Origin: Acidobacteriota bacterium
Lineage (GTDB): Bacteria > Acidobacteriota > Terriglobia > Terriglobales > Acidobacteriaceae
Reading direction: 5' to 3'
Length of the DNA: 64,000 nt
Assembly: GCA_021803035.1 (NCBI GenBank)
Contig: JAJZME010000058.1
Location: 1 to 64,000 of the forward strand
In this document: piece by piece, positions 8,905 through 16,687 of the stretch
How the letters are laid out: each line of letters begins with the position of its first letter
Position numbering within the stretch: position 1 is the first letter of the stretch
Program-made: the position numbers and the translations under genes
The notes under the pieces: model-generated
The model's database searches: none
Told to the model about the DNA's origin: nothing
What the model saw: only the letters and a program-made list of their open reading frames with translations

Positions 8905-9543
8905 CTATTTGGGCTCGACAATGATGTCCCACAGATTCGTATTGCCGATGTTGCGGCCGACCTGCGTCGAGGCGGCGTGCCATACGATTTCGCCAGTCTT
9001 GAGCGTCGAAGGCTTTCTCTGCCCGTCAGGCTTAATCTCCTGCAACTGAGCGCCGGAAAGGACAATGACCACGCGCGCGTGCTGGGTATGGCGCGGCCCG
9101 TAGCTGTGCGCGGGAATCTTGATTTCGTAGGTGCGCGTGTAGCGGTTTTCGACCAGAATTTTGTAGCTGGCCGGCAAGCCGCTCATGCCCCAGGTCACGT
9201 CCTGGCCCGCGGTCAGGAATTGGACGCGAACAAAGCGCAGCGCGGTGCTTCCCGCATTCCGGATGGACCTGGTGCCGGCCGGCTCAAAGACCGTGGTGCC
9301 GCGCTTCACTGACTGCTTGCGCATCACGCCCTGCGCATTTACGATGGCCGCCTCATTGCCGGCGAGGTAGACGATGATATCCGGCCGGTGATTGGCCAGC
9401 GATTCTGCTTGGCCGGGCGCCAGAGTCTCCTCCGTAACCAGCACTTTGGGGTTGCGGACCTTTTCCACGCTGGTCGCCGCCATTACAGACGGAACCACCA
9501 TGAGAGAGAGCGCGACCCAGATGATGAAAGTCTGAGATTTCAT
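8905..9543 (-). CDS. Periplasmic cupin-fold protein
   Basis: A 212-residue protein with a signal peptide (about residues 1-22, ending SVMA) and what looks like two cupin-type halves: residues 30-100 (EETLAPGQAES, then RGTTVFEPAGTRSIRNAG) and 130-205 (IPAHSYGPRHTQHARVV and KTGEIVWHAASTQVGRNIG). The second half keeps a His pair (RHTQH) that could bind a metal. Cupins such as KdgF open unsaturated galacturonate in pectin breakdown, but KdgF is cytoplasmic and this protein is exported, so equivalence is not claimed. It is the first gene of the minus-strand pectin operon, directly behind the regulated promoter at 9798-9827. Family call is good; function is open. Confidence 0.7.
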   Translation of the reverse strand: MKSQTFIIWVALSLMVVPSVMAATSVEKVRNPKVLVTEETLAPGQAESLANHRPDIIVYLAGNEAAIVNAQGVMRKQSVKRGTTVFEPAGTRSIRNAGSTALRFVRVQFLTAGQDVTWGMSGLPASYKILVENRYTRTYEIKIPAHSYGPRHTQHARVVIVLSGAQLQEIKPDGQRKPSTLKTGEIVWHAASTQVGRNIGNTNLWDIIVEPK

Positions 9544-9797
9544 TCGATCTCCTTATGAATCAGTTTCTTAACGATACGTTGAATCCTGCAATGAACCCCG
9601 CGATGCGATAGTGCTCTGGCATGCAAGGTTCTGCCCCTCTCAGATCGGCTGGGCGGCGTTAGTTTCGAAGAAAGCCGTCGCGATGGAGGGCGAAGATGCT
9701 TCGAAGGCCACCCCGGCGCCGCTCCAGCCGCCACCCGCCGGCTCTCGTGCGCACTGAAGACCGCTGCAGCCGGGACTTAAACAAATGGGCGAAGTGG

Positions 9798-9827
9798 ATG
9801 GTAGTGTGGTATGACCTCTGATGTCAA
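9798..9827 (-). promoter_or_regulatory. Promoter/operator for cupin-GH28-MFS operon
   Basis: Minus strand: TTGACA (9827-9822), 4 nt, AGGTCATACCA (9817-9807), then TACCAT (9803-9798), 18 nt between hexamers. AGGTNNNACCA is the WGGTNNNACCA type of palindrome bound by FadR-type GntR regulators, and it fills the promoter spacer, which suggests repression. The distance to the cupin start is about 250 nt. The rest of the 9544-10125 gap has no gene. Confidence 0.68.
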
Positions 9828-9902
9828 GAGCGGTTGCTGCAATTTGGCTTGGGAGGGACCGCCTTGGTGCCCGGCCGGCGGCCGCGCACCGCCGCGCGGC
9901 GC

Positions 9903-9932
9903 TTGACAGGTTTGGTAAGACCAATCTACCCT
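9903..9932 (+). promoter_or_regulatory. Promoter/operator for transketolase operon
   Basis: Plus strand: TTGACA (9903-9908), 4 nt, TGGTAAGACCA (9913-9923; extended palindrome TTGGT-AAG-ACCAA at 9912-9924), then TACCCT (9927-9932), again 18 nt apart. The layout copies the divergent promoter at 9798-9827. The operator centres are 106 bp apart, close to ten helical turns. It should drive the genes at 10126-12875. Confidence 0.7.
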
Positions 9933-10125
9933 TCGATTCACAGGCCTTTGATGGCGCTGCCGTTTCCAGCCTCAGATGAGGGGTTGCGGAGGTGGCGAGG
10001 CAGCAACGAAGATGAGAGCGCCGTCTGGGCGGCTGTCTGCGGCCGGATCTGGACGGACACCCTGGGCCGTGCCGGTTTTTTACATCCGGCTTACGCACGC
10101 AATTTGCCGCAGCGAGGATCACAGC

Positions 10126-11028
10126 ATGTCATTGCATTGGGTAGAGGAGGCTGGGTTGTCGTATGTCTATCCGTACGGCACTAGGCACACTGCCGCAATG
10201 ATCGACGACTTAGCTAGCCGCGCTTACGCATACCGGGCTCAGGTTCTCGACATGGTGTACGGCCGGAAATCCGGGCACATCGGCGGCGCTTTTTCCGCAG
10301 CGGAAATTCTCGCCTGCCTGTACTTCCATCATCTGCGCGTGGAGCCAGCCAACCCGGGATGGCGCGACCGGGACCGCATGATTCTGTCAAAGGGACATGC
10401 CTGCGCCATGCTGTACACGGTGCTCGCCTATCGCGGCTATTTTCCCGTGGCGGAGCTGGGCACCTTTCGCGCGCTGAACAGCCGCTTGCAGGGACATCCG
10501 GAACCGCACAGAACACCGGGCATAGATGCCGCCGCCGGCCCATTGGGACACGGTGTTGCGCTGGGCGCGGGCATGGCGCTTGCGGCGCGCGCGGAAGGCT
10601 CGCAGCGCAGGACGTATGTGATGGTGGGCGACGGCGAGTTGAACAGTGGCGTGATCTGGGAAGGCGCGCTGGTCGGGGCCAAGTTTGGTCTGGACAAGCT
10701 GACGGTGATCGTCGATTACAACGGCGTTCAACAGACGGGGACGACGCAGCAGGTGATGCCCACCGAACCCATTGCGGATAAGTGGTCCTCGTTCAATTGG
10801 CATGTGATTGAAATCCACGGGCATAATGTGGCGGAGATTCTGACCGCGCTCGACGAGGCAAATGAGATCCATGCAAAGCCGGTGGCGATCATCGCCCGCA
10901 CGACAAAGGGCAAAGGCGTCAGCTTTATGGAGAACTCGCCCGCCTGGCATGGCGGCGTGCCGAATGCGGAGCAATATGCAAGTGCGCTCGCCGAGTTGGA
11001 GGGAGAAGCGGCAAGATGGAGAGCATGA
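10126..11028 (+). CDS. Transketolase, N-terminal subunit
   Basis: A 300-residue thiamine-diphosphate-binding subunit of a split transketolase. Visible motifs are GHIGGAFSAAEILACLYFH near the N terminus, LSKGHACAMLYTVLA, the GHGVALGAGMALAARAEG segment and the ThDP motif GDGELNSGVIWEG ending in VDYNG. The frame opens at 9976, but ATG 10126 has GAGG eight bases upstream and gives a length near the family norm; ATG 10198 is an alternative. It overlaps the next gene by 13 bp, typical of translational coupling of the two halves. Split transketolases act in specialised sugar routes (for example apulose-4-phosphate transfer) as well as in the pentose phosphate pathway. The pectin context and the shared operator suggest a dedicated catabolic role, which is inference. 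Confidence 0.9.
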   Translation: MSLHWVEEAGLSYVYPYGTRHTAAMIDDLASRAYAYRAQVLDMVYGRKSGHIGGAFSAAEILACLYFHHLRVEPANPGWRDRDRMILSKGHACAMLYTVLAYRGYFPVAELGTFRALNSRLQGHPEPHRTPGIDAAAGPLGHGVALGAGMALAARAEGSQRRTYVMVGDGELNSGVIWEGALVGAKFGLDKLTVIVDYNGVQQTGTTQQVMPTEPIADKWSSFNWHVIEIHGHNVAEILTALDEANEIHAKPVAIIARTTKGKGVSFMENSPAWHGGVPNAEQYASALAELEGEAARWRA

Positions 11029-12014
11029 TCCGGAATCCGCTGGGCGAGCCAGCTTCCATGCGCCAGGCGTATGGCGAAGCGCTGGTGCAACTGGGCCGGG
11101 ACCGGGAAGACATCGTGGTGCTGAGCGCGGACGTGCAAAGTTCGGATTTCAGCTACATGTTCGAGGCCGCATTTCCGCAGCGGTTCATCAATGTCGGCAT
11201 CGCCGAGCCGGCTCTTGTGGATGTTGCCGCGGGGCTGGCCAACAGCGGATTCGTGCCGATCGCCAACACCTTCGCGTTCCTTTTTGCCTCGCGCGCGCTG
11301 GAGATGGTGCGCACACATCTGTGCTTTGGCGGCGCCAACGTCAAATTGGCGGCGGCCTACGCGGGTCTCTCCGACTCCTTCGACGGCCCCACGCATCAGA
11401 CCGTTTCCGACCTGGCCATCATGCGCAGTCTGCCCCATATGACGGTCGTGGTGCCGGGCGATCCGGTGGCGGTGCGGAAACTGCTGCCGCAGGTGGCGGC
11501 CTGGGGCGGTCCCGTCTATTTTCGGCTTTGCCGCAATGAGGTGCCGGAGATTTTCAACCAGAGTTATGCGCCGGAAATCGGCAAAGCGATGACGCTCATC
11601 GCCGGCGACGACGCTACGCTCATCGCTTGTGGTGTGATGGTGGCGCGTGCCCTCGAGGCCGCGCGGCGGCTGGCCGAACGGGGGATTCACGCGCGCGTCG
11701 TGGAAATGCATACGATCAAGCCTCTCGACACCGGAATTGTGTTGCGCTGCGCACAGGAAACGGGAGCCATCATCACTGCGGAGGAACATTCGGTTCTGGG
11801 CGGGCTGGGCGGCGCGGTCGCCGAGTGTCTGACGCAGCACCATCCCGTGCCGCTGGAGCGCGTGGGCGTCGAGGATATGTTTGCCGAATCCGGGCCTTAT
11901 CCCGAGCTGCTGGACAAATACGGCATGAGTGTCGAAGCAATTGTGAGTGCGACCGAGCGGGCTTTGGCTCGCAGGGACGGACAGGTCTCACAGAAGGCTT
12001 GCGCGACGGCATAA
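11016..12014 (+). CDS. Transketolase, C-terminal subunit
   Basis: The 332-residue partner subunit, with the pyrimidine-binding and C-terminal domains of transketolase. Signs are the start MRQAYGEALVQLGRD, LSADVQSSDFSYMF, the conserved RFINVGIAEPALVDVAAGLA (with the catalytic Glu of IAEPA), FDGPTHQTVSDLAIMR and a C-terminal domain with EMHTIKPLDTGIV and EEHSVLGGLGGAVAE. ATG 11016 lies inside the end of the preceding gene. Together the two proteins make one active ThDP enzyme that moves two-carbon units between sugar phosphates. It is likely co-transcribed with the neighbouring isomerase from the promoter at 9903-9932. Confidence 0.9.
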   Translation: MESMIRNPLGEPASMRQAYGEALVQLGRDREDIVVLSADVQSSDFSYMFEAAFPQRFINVGIAEPALVDVAAGLANSGFVPIANTFAFLFASRALEMVRTHLCFGGANVKLAAAYAGLSDSFDGPTHQTVSDLAIMRSLPHMTVVVPGDPVAVRKLLPQVAAWGGPVYFRLCRNEVPEIFNQSYAPEIGKAMTLIAGDDATLIACGVMVARALEAARRLAERGIHARVVEMHTIKPLDTGIVLRCAQETGAIITAEEHSVLGGLGGAVAECLTQHHPVPLERVGVEDMFAESGPYPELLDKYGMSVEAIVSATERALARRDGQVSQKACATA

Positions 12015-12089
12015 CTTGATACCCAAATCGAAGTGAGCCCGGAAGGGGCGAGATGGAGACAAAGCTCAACAGGAAAGGGGAATGGTTGG

Positions 12090-12875
12090 ATGCCTAAATT
12101 TGCGGCAAATCTCACCATGATGTTCACGGAGTCAGCTTTTTTAGACCGGTTTGCTGCCGCGGCCGACGCTGGATTTTCCGCGGTTGAGTTTTTGCTTCCG
12201 TATGCGCACTCGCCCCAAGAGGTGGAACGGAGGGCCAGAGCGGCCGCCGTGGAGGTCGTATTGTTCAACACGCCCTCTGGCGACTGGAACGCCGGCGAGC
12301 GGGGTATTGCCTGCATCCCGGGACGCGAGGCGGAGTTTCGCGCCGGCGTGGAAAAGGCACTTGTCTATGCGGCGGCGTTGGGCACCAGGCGGCTGCATGC
12401 CATGGCGGGCATTGCGCCGCAGGGAGCAGACCCGGTGGTCTGCCGCAGGACGCTGATTGAAAACCTGAAATATGCGGCAGAAAAGGTGGATGGACGCGGA
12501 ATCACTCTGTTGCTGGAGGCAATTAACACGCGGGATATACCGGGATTTATCGTTTCCAGGCAGGATGACTGCCACGTCATCTGCGAAGAGGTGGGCGCGC
12601 CTCATTTGATGATGCAGATGGATCTCTATCACATGCAGGTTATGGAAGGCGATCTGGCCACCAAGCTCAAACGCTACGCGCATCGTTGCGGCCACATTCA
12701 AATTGCAGGATGCCCGGAGAGGAACGAGCCGGATACCGGAGAAATCCGCTATGAATATCTCTTCCGCCTGCTGGATGAGATTGGCTATCAGGGATGGATC
12801 GGCTGCGAGTATCGCCCCGCAGGCAAGACGGTGGATGGCTTGGGCTGGCTACGTGCGCCGGCCGCAGCGCGATGA
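12090..12875 (+). CDS. Hydroxypyruvate isomerase-like TIM-barrel enzyme
   Basis: A 261-residue protein of the Hyi/OtnI branch of the xylose-isomerase-like TIM barrels. Known members interconvert hydroxypyruvate and tartronate semialdehyde or isomerise 2-oxo-tetronates. The family opening MPKFAANLTMMFTESAFLDR is clear, as are the two catalytic-type glutamates in LLLEAINTRDIPGF and GCEYRPAG and the metal-binding region QMDLYHMQVMEG. The start at 12090 follows AGGAAAGGGG nine bases upstream; a longer frame from 12033 lacks homology. It is 75 bp after the transketolase gene and in the same direction. Hydroxypyruvate is a two-carbon donor for transketolase, so the pair may feed each other; the true substrate is unknown. 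Confidence 0.83.
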   Translation: MPKFAANLTMMFTESAFLDRFAAAADAGFSAVEFLLPYAHSPQEVERRARAAAVEVVLFNTPSGDWNAGERGIACIPGREAEFRAGVEKALVYAAALGTRRLHAMAGIAPQGADPVVCRRTLIENLKYAAEKVDGRGITLLLEAINTRDIPGFIVSRQDDCHVICEEVGAPHLMMQMDLYHMQVMEGDLATKLKRYAHRCGHIQIAGCPERNEPDTGEIRYEYLFRLLDEIGYQGWIGCEYRPAGKTVDGLGWLRAPAAAR

Positions 12876-12908
12876 GCCAAAGCCAATCCGCGTGGGGAAA
12901 GATCGCAG

Positions 12909-13637
12909 TTACTTTTCAGCTTTGCGCTGCTTGACGACGTGCGTGACTAGCTCGACGGTTTCTTCCAAATGAGAGCGCATCGCGCTGCGCGCGGCGTTTG
13001 GCTTTCGCGCCGCAATGGCCCGATAAATCGCCACGTGCCGCTTCAGAACCACTTCGGGAACATCGGGAATGAGGAGCTTGTAGTAAATCCATTGCCGCAT
13101 GAGATTGCGCAACAGGAGGACCGCATTGCGCAGAACTCCGTTTTGCGCCGCCGCCGAGATGGCCATGTGGAAGGCCATATCGGCTTCCAGGATGGAATCG
13201 CCGCGGGCGATGCTGTCGCGCATGAGCTGCACGGTGCGGCCGATCTCCTCAATCTGTTCCGGCGTCCCGCGCGTGGCAGCCAGACCGGCCAGGTTCTCTT
13301 CGATGATGGTTCGAGCTTCCATGATTTCCTGGAGCTCTTCATGATCGGCGCCGGTAAAGGCCCACAGCAAAGGACGGCTCAGGAATTCGGAGCGCGGACA
13401 TACGAAGGTTCCATCGCCCACGCGACTGTCGAGCATGCCGACCAGTTCCATGGCCTTGAGGGCTTCGCGCAGAGATGTGCGCGCGATGCCGAGCTGCTGG
13501 CACAACTCCCGTTCGGGAGGAATGCGATCTCCCGGCTTCCAGCTTCCCCTCACTACATAAGATAGAAGTTGTTCGAATGCCGAGGCGGTCAGCTTGGTGC
13601 GCACAACAGGAGTGACGGGTTTAAGAGTTCGCCCCAT
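12909..13637 (-). CDS. GntR/FadR-family transcriptional regulator
   Basis: A 242-residue regulator with an N-terminal winged helix (about residues 15-80: RTKLTASAFEQLLSYVVRG, PPERELCQQLGIARTSLREA, GDGTFV) and a C-terminal FCD domain (100-230). The FCD ligand/metal set is visible in EADMAFHMAIS (Asp, His), KRHVAIYRAI (His) and MRSHLEETVE (His). FCD regulators usually respond to organic or sugar acids; relatives control hexuronate and gluconate use. It converges on the isomerase gene with a 33-bp gap. WGGTNNNACCA sites in the promoters at 9798-9827 and 9903-9932, a weaker one at 5814-5843, and one before its own gene make it the probable local repressor with autoregulation. Confidence 0.9.
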   Translation of the reverse strand: MGRTLKPVTPVVRTKLTASAFEQLLSYVVRGSWKPGDRIPPERELCQQLGIARTSLREALKAMELVGMLDSRVGDGTFVCPRSEFLSRPLLWAFTGADHEELQEIMEARTIIEENLAGLAATRGTPEQIEEIGRTVQLMRDSIARGDSILEADMAFHMAISAAAQNGVLRNAVLLLRNLMRQWIYYKLLIPDVPEVVLKRHVAIYRAIAARKPNAARSAMRSHLEETVELVTHVVKQRKAEK

Positions 13638-13656
13638 CTTGCGACGCTCCTTTAAA

Positions 13657-13667
13657 TGGCAATACCT
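13657..13667 (-). promoter_or_regulatory. Candidate autoregulatory operator
   Basis: Minus strand AGGTATTGCCA, one mismatch from WGGTNNNACCA, 20 bp before the GntR start. It is preceded by TTGCAC at the same 4-nt distance seen between TTGACA and operator in the other promoters of the locus. No good -10 is visible, so this is weaker evidence than the sites at 9807 and 9913. Confidence 0.4.
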
Positions 13668-14373
13668 TCCGGTGCAAAAGCCGCTGCGGTTTTAAACGAT
13701 ATGATAGCAATCACTATGCCCGCAGAGGCTCTAGGGTGTAGACCTATGCAATTCCAGCGACCGGAATCAACCGCAAGTATACCTGCAAGCTGATGTGTTT
13801 TCAACCGCTAACGCCGCAAGGCGGCGTAGAGCATAGGGGCTCTTCGTGCAATACTTCAGGCCTGGACCAGCGCGTCAGTTAGGAATTGATGAGCCCGCCA
13901 CGCAAAACACTGGGACGGGGCGGGACTGGGCCGAGCGCGCGATGATCGACTGGCAGCTTAGACCGATGAAAGCTAAACCATAAGTTTGACTGCGCGAGCG
14001 GCAGAGTTATGCGGTACATGAGTTAGAACGACTTATCGAGCGCTTGAATGCCTCAACCCGCGGCGTTGTCAAGCATTGGCTCGAAGGTCAGGTTGCAGAT
14101 TGCCGGCCATGCATGCCTTTTTGCCTGTGGGCGGTGCATCGCTCTGCGCGAGACTGTGGATCGGAGTTCACGCCTGCGTCACGGCGCGGGGCTGAATGTA
14201 CATTCGGCCCGCTGTTGCAATCAATCTGCGTATACCTCTAGACTTAGGATGCCTGCCAAGGGATGTGCGAGAGAGCTCATTGACCAGGCGAAAGGGCTTC
14301 TAGGCGTCGTTCGGGGCAACAGGTTGCGCCGGGGCAAATTGCCCGGCTCATGAGAGCCTGGCCGGCAGCACGT
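13668..14373. other. Intergenic region, no gene seen
   Basis: About 700 bp between the GntR gene and tRNA-Leu. Short frames at 14044-14353 have no recognisable sequence. The GC-rich dyads just before the tRNA (about 14310-14370) may be part of the tRNA leader. Confidence 0.5.
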
Positions 14374-14458
14374 GCGGAAGTGGTGAAATGGCAAACACAC
14401 TAGCCTTAGGAGCTAGCGCCCACAAGGCTTGCGGGTTCAAGTCCCGCCTTCCGCACCA
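14374..14458 (+). tRNA. tRNA-Leu (anticodon UAG)
   Basis: A complete class II tRNA. The acceptor stem GCGGAAG pairs with CTTCCGC, the discriminator is A and the CCA end is encoded (14456-14458). The anticodon stem CTAGC/GCTAG encloses loop CTTAGGA with anticodon TAG. A long variable arm and T arm (GCGGGTTCAAGTCCCGC) complete the fold. It reads leucine CUA codons. Confidence 0.96.
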
Positions 14459-14672
14459 TAAAGAAAGCAAATGAGCTTATGCCGTTCGAGGCGACGAATG
14501 CTGCGGCCCGAATTCTTCAACTGAAAGCACCGAAGCGGGAATTTTGCGAGCGCCTTCCAGCGTATAGCGACCGTTCGCTGCTCAAGTGCATCGCCCATGA
14601 AAGCGCTGACAGATTCGGTTTGACGGCCGGATTCTTCGGTGTGCTAGAATGCGTGCACTTGGAGATTCCCCG

Positions 14673-15680
14673 ATGTCAAGCGAGTCAGGCTGGACAGCAG
14701 CAGAAAGTCCCGCACCGCTCCCGGGAGGTTACGATCTCAGGCCCCTTTCCACCGGCGAAGTTCTCGACCGCACCTTTCAGCTTTACCGTTCGCGGTTCGT
14801 TTTGTTTGCGAGCCTGGCGGCGCTGCCGGCCGTAGTGCAATTTGCTGGCGGCGCGGTCCAGGTGCTGACCATGCGCACCGAGCAGGTGGTCCGAAACGGA
14901 CGGACGATAACCGTAGCCGCACATCCCCTGCTGCCGGCGATCATCACGCTCGTCACGACCCTGATCTTCTTCATGGTCTACGGCATTACGCAGGCGGCCA
15001 CCACCTGGGCAGTCGCGGAGATCTATCTGGGCAAGATGGCTTCAGTGCGCACCGCGTGGCGAACGGCCATGATGAGCTGGTTCCGCTATATCCGCGTGGT
15101 CTTGCGGCAGTATTGGAGCATCCTTTGGCCGGCCGGACTGGCATTCACGCTTTTGCTTGTCCCAGCCATCGCCATTCCCGGAAAGGGTTTCAAAGTCGCC
15201 ATGATGATCGTGGCGGGGGTGTTGCTGGCCGGCTGCTTCTTTTATGCGGTTTATGCGGCCATCCGCGTCTCGCTGGCCGTGCCCGCGGCGGTCATTGAGT
15301 CGCTGAAGGCCAATGCCGCGGTGCGCAGAAGCAGGGCGCTGCTCCCGGAGCGCAAATTCAGGATCTTTCTGATGTTCCTGCTGCTGATGGCAATCAGCAT
15401 GGTCATCGCTGTCGTTATCTCGCCACTGCAGTTTCTCACAGTGCTTTCGCACGGAATCGAGCGCCTCGTCCTCCAGATTCTGGATCTTACTGGCACATTC
15501 CTTTCCGGCCTCCTGGTGGGACCGATCGGCGCCATCGCGTTGTGCCTTTTCTATTTCGACGAGCGCGTGCGCCACGAGGGCTTCGACATCGAGTTTCTGA
15601 TGCGGCGGGCCGGTGGCGGACTGCCTGCAAATCCAGAGCAGCCCGCCGTGGAGGGTAACGCATCTCCCGAGGAGATATAA
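14673..15680 (+). CDS. Multi-pass membrane protein of the MoxR cluster
   Basis: A 335-residue integral membrane protein with about six hydrophobic segments and a soluble N-terminal stretch (PLPGGYDLRPLSTGEVLDRTFQLYRSRF). That block, followed by hydrophobic helices, is typical of the DUF975/glycerophosphodiester-phosphodiesterase membrane-domain group found beside DUF4129 genes. A family motif with catalytic residues is not seen, so no enzyme activity is proposed. ATG 14673 has GGAG eight bases upstream; a longer frame from 14649 is less likely. It is the first gene of a run of five genes in one direction, five bases before the DUF4129 gene, so it likely shares their envelope-related task. Confidence 0.72.
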   Translation: MSSESGWTAAESPAPLPGGYDLRPLSTGEVLDRTFQLYRSRFVLFASLAALPAVVQFAGGAVQVLTMRTEQVVRNGRTITVAAHPLLPAIITLVTTLIFFMVYGITQAATTWAVAEIYLGKMASVRTAWRTAMMSWFRYIRVVLRQYWSILWPAGLAFTLLLVPAIAIPGKGFKVAMMIVAGVLLAGCFFYAVYAAIRVSLAVPAAVIESLKANAAVRRSRALLPERKFRIFLMFLLLMAISMVIAVVISPLQFLTVLSHGIERLVLQILDLTGTFLSGLLVGPIGAIALCLFYFDERVRHEGFDIEFLMRRAGGGLPANPEQPAVEGNASPEEI

Positions 15681-15685
15681 CGGAT

Positions 15686-16687
15686 ATGATCGGGCGGGCC
15701 CTGATCTTCGCAGCGCTCACTGCGATGACACTGGCCGGTTCGTCATGGCTGCATGCGCAGCCTCCCGTCAAAGGGCAATTACCGGCGGTGAAATCGTCTC
15801 TTCAGCCGGCAACGCTGGCCGATTATGCAAACCAGATCCACCGGCTGCAAGCGGTCGCGGCCGCCTGCGCGCAGAAAGCCGCGGCATGCCAGAGCCCTGC
15901 GCATATTGCCAGCCAGAAGGTGCGCCTGGGCGCGGGCGCCTCATTCAATGCGCGCTATGAGTGGTTCCACGCTGCGCTGGCCTCGGCCAAAACGCGGAGG
16001 GACAAAGCGCGCGCCGCGGAGATGCAGGCAGTGGGACGGCGGTTAAGTGCCGACCTGGCCGATGCGGCGACGCCTCCGGTTTCGGCGGCGAATTTCGCCG
16101 TCGCGCGCCAACGCGCGAATGCCATTCTGGCGGAAAAGGAATTTGTAACGGCGGATCGTCAGTCCCTGACGGAGCCGATTTTCGCGTGGCTGGCAATGTG
16201 GATGGACCGCGCGCTGATGCGCATGGCCGCCTTCGGAAGCCATGCGCCGTGGATCGGGCCAGTAATCGAGTATGGACTGGTCTGTCTTGCCTGCGTGCTG
16301 TTGTTGCTGTGGGTCATGCGCAGCGCGCGGCAGCAACGCCTGCACTTGCGGCTGGAGGCGAAACGGCAGATCGAAGTCACCGATGAGCGAGTCTTGAACT
16401 GGATGCACGAAGCCGAACAACACGCGGCTCGGGGCGCATTTCGGGACGCTGTGCATTGTCTGTACTGGGCCAGCATTGTCACGCTCGAAGGACGGCGGCT
16501 CTGGCTTCCGGACCGGGCGCGCACTCCGCGCGAGTACCTCCGCCTGCTGGATCCGGCATCGGCCACAGCCGTGCTGCTGCGCCGGCAAACACTGAGCTTT
16601 GAGAGCATCTGGTATGGGCTGCGCCCCGCGCAGCAGTCCGACTACGAACAGGCGCTGACCTTACACCGGCAACTGAGGTCGGCATGA
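15686..16687 (+). CDS. DUF4129 domain membrane protein
   Basis: A 333-residue protein with a signal-like N terminus (MIGRALIFAALTAMTLAG), an exported helical middle (residues 35-180), a transmembrane segment near residues 190-212 (VIEYGLVCLACVLLLLWVM) and a C-terminal DUF4129 domain with ARGAFRDAVHCLYWASIV and RARTPREYLRLL. DUF4129 proteins occur next to MoxR ATPases and DUF58 proteins and are thought to act at the cell envelope; no activity is established. Its stop overlaps the next start by 4 bp (ATGA), indicating coupled translation. Confidence 0.85.
   Translation: MIGRALIFAALTAMTLAGSSWLHAQPPVKGQLPAVKSSLQPATLADYANQIHRLQAVAAACAQKAAACQSPAHIASQKVRLGAGASFNARYEWFHAALASAKTRRDKARAAEMQAVGRRLSADLADAATPPVSAANFAVARQRANAILAEKEFVTADRQSLTEPIFAWLAMWMDRALMRMAAFGSHAPWIGPVIEYGLVCLACVLLLLWVMRSARQQRLHLRLEAKRQIEVTDERVLNWMHEAEQHAARGAFRDAVHCLYWASIVTLEGRRLWLPDRARTPREYLRLLDPASATAVLLRRQTLSFESIWYGLRPAQQSDYEQALTLHRQLRSA

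Noticed and set aside
13731..13740. GGT/ACC-type dyad GGTGTAGACC (13735 area) as a further GntR site
   Set aside because: The half sites are four bases apart, not three, and no promoter hexamers are nearby.
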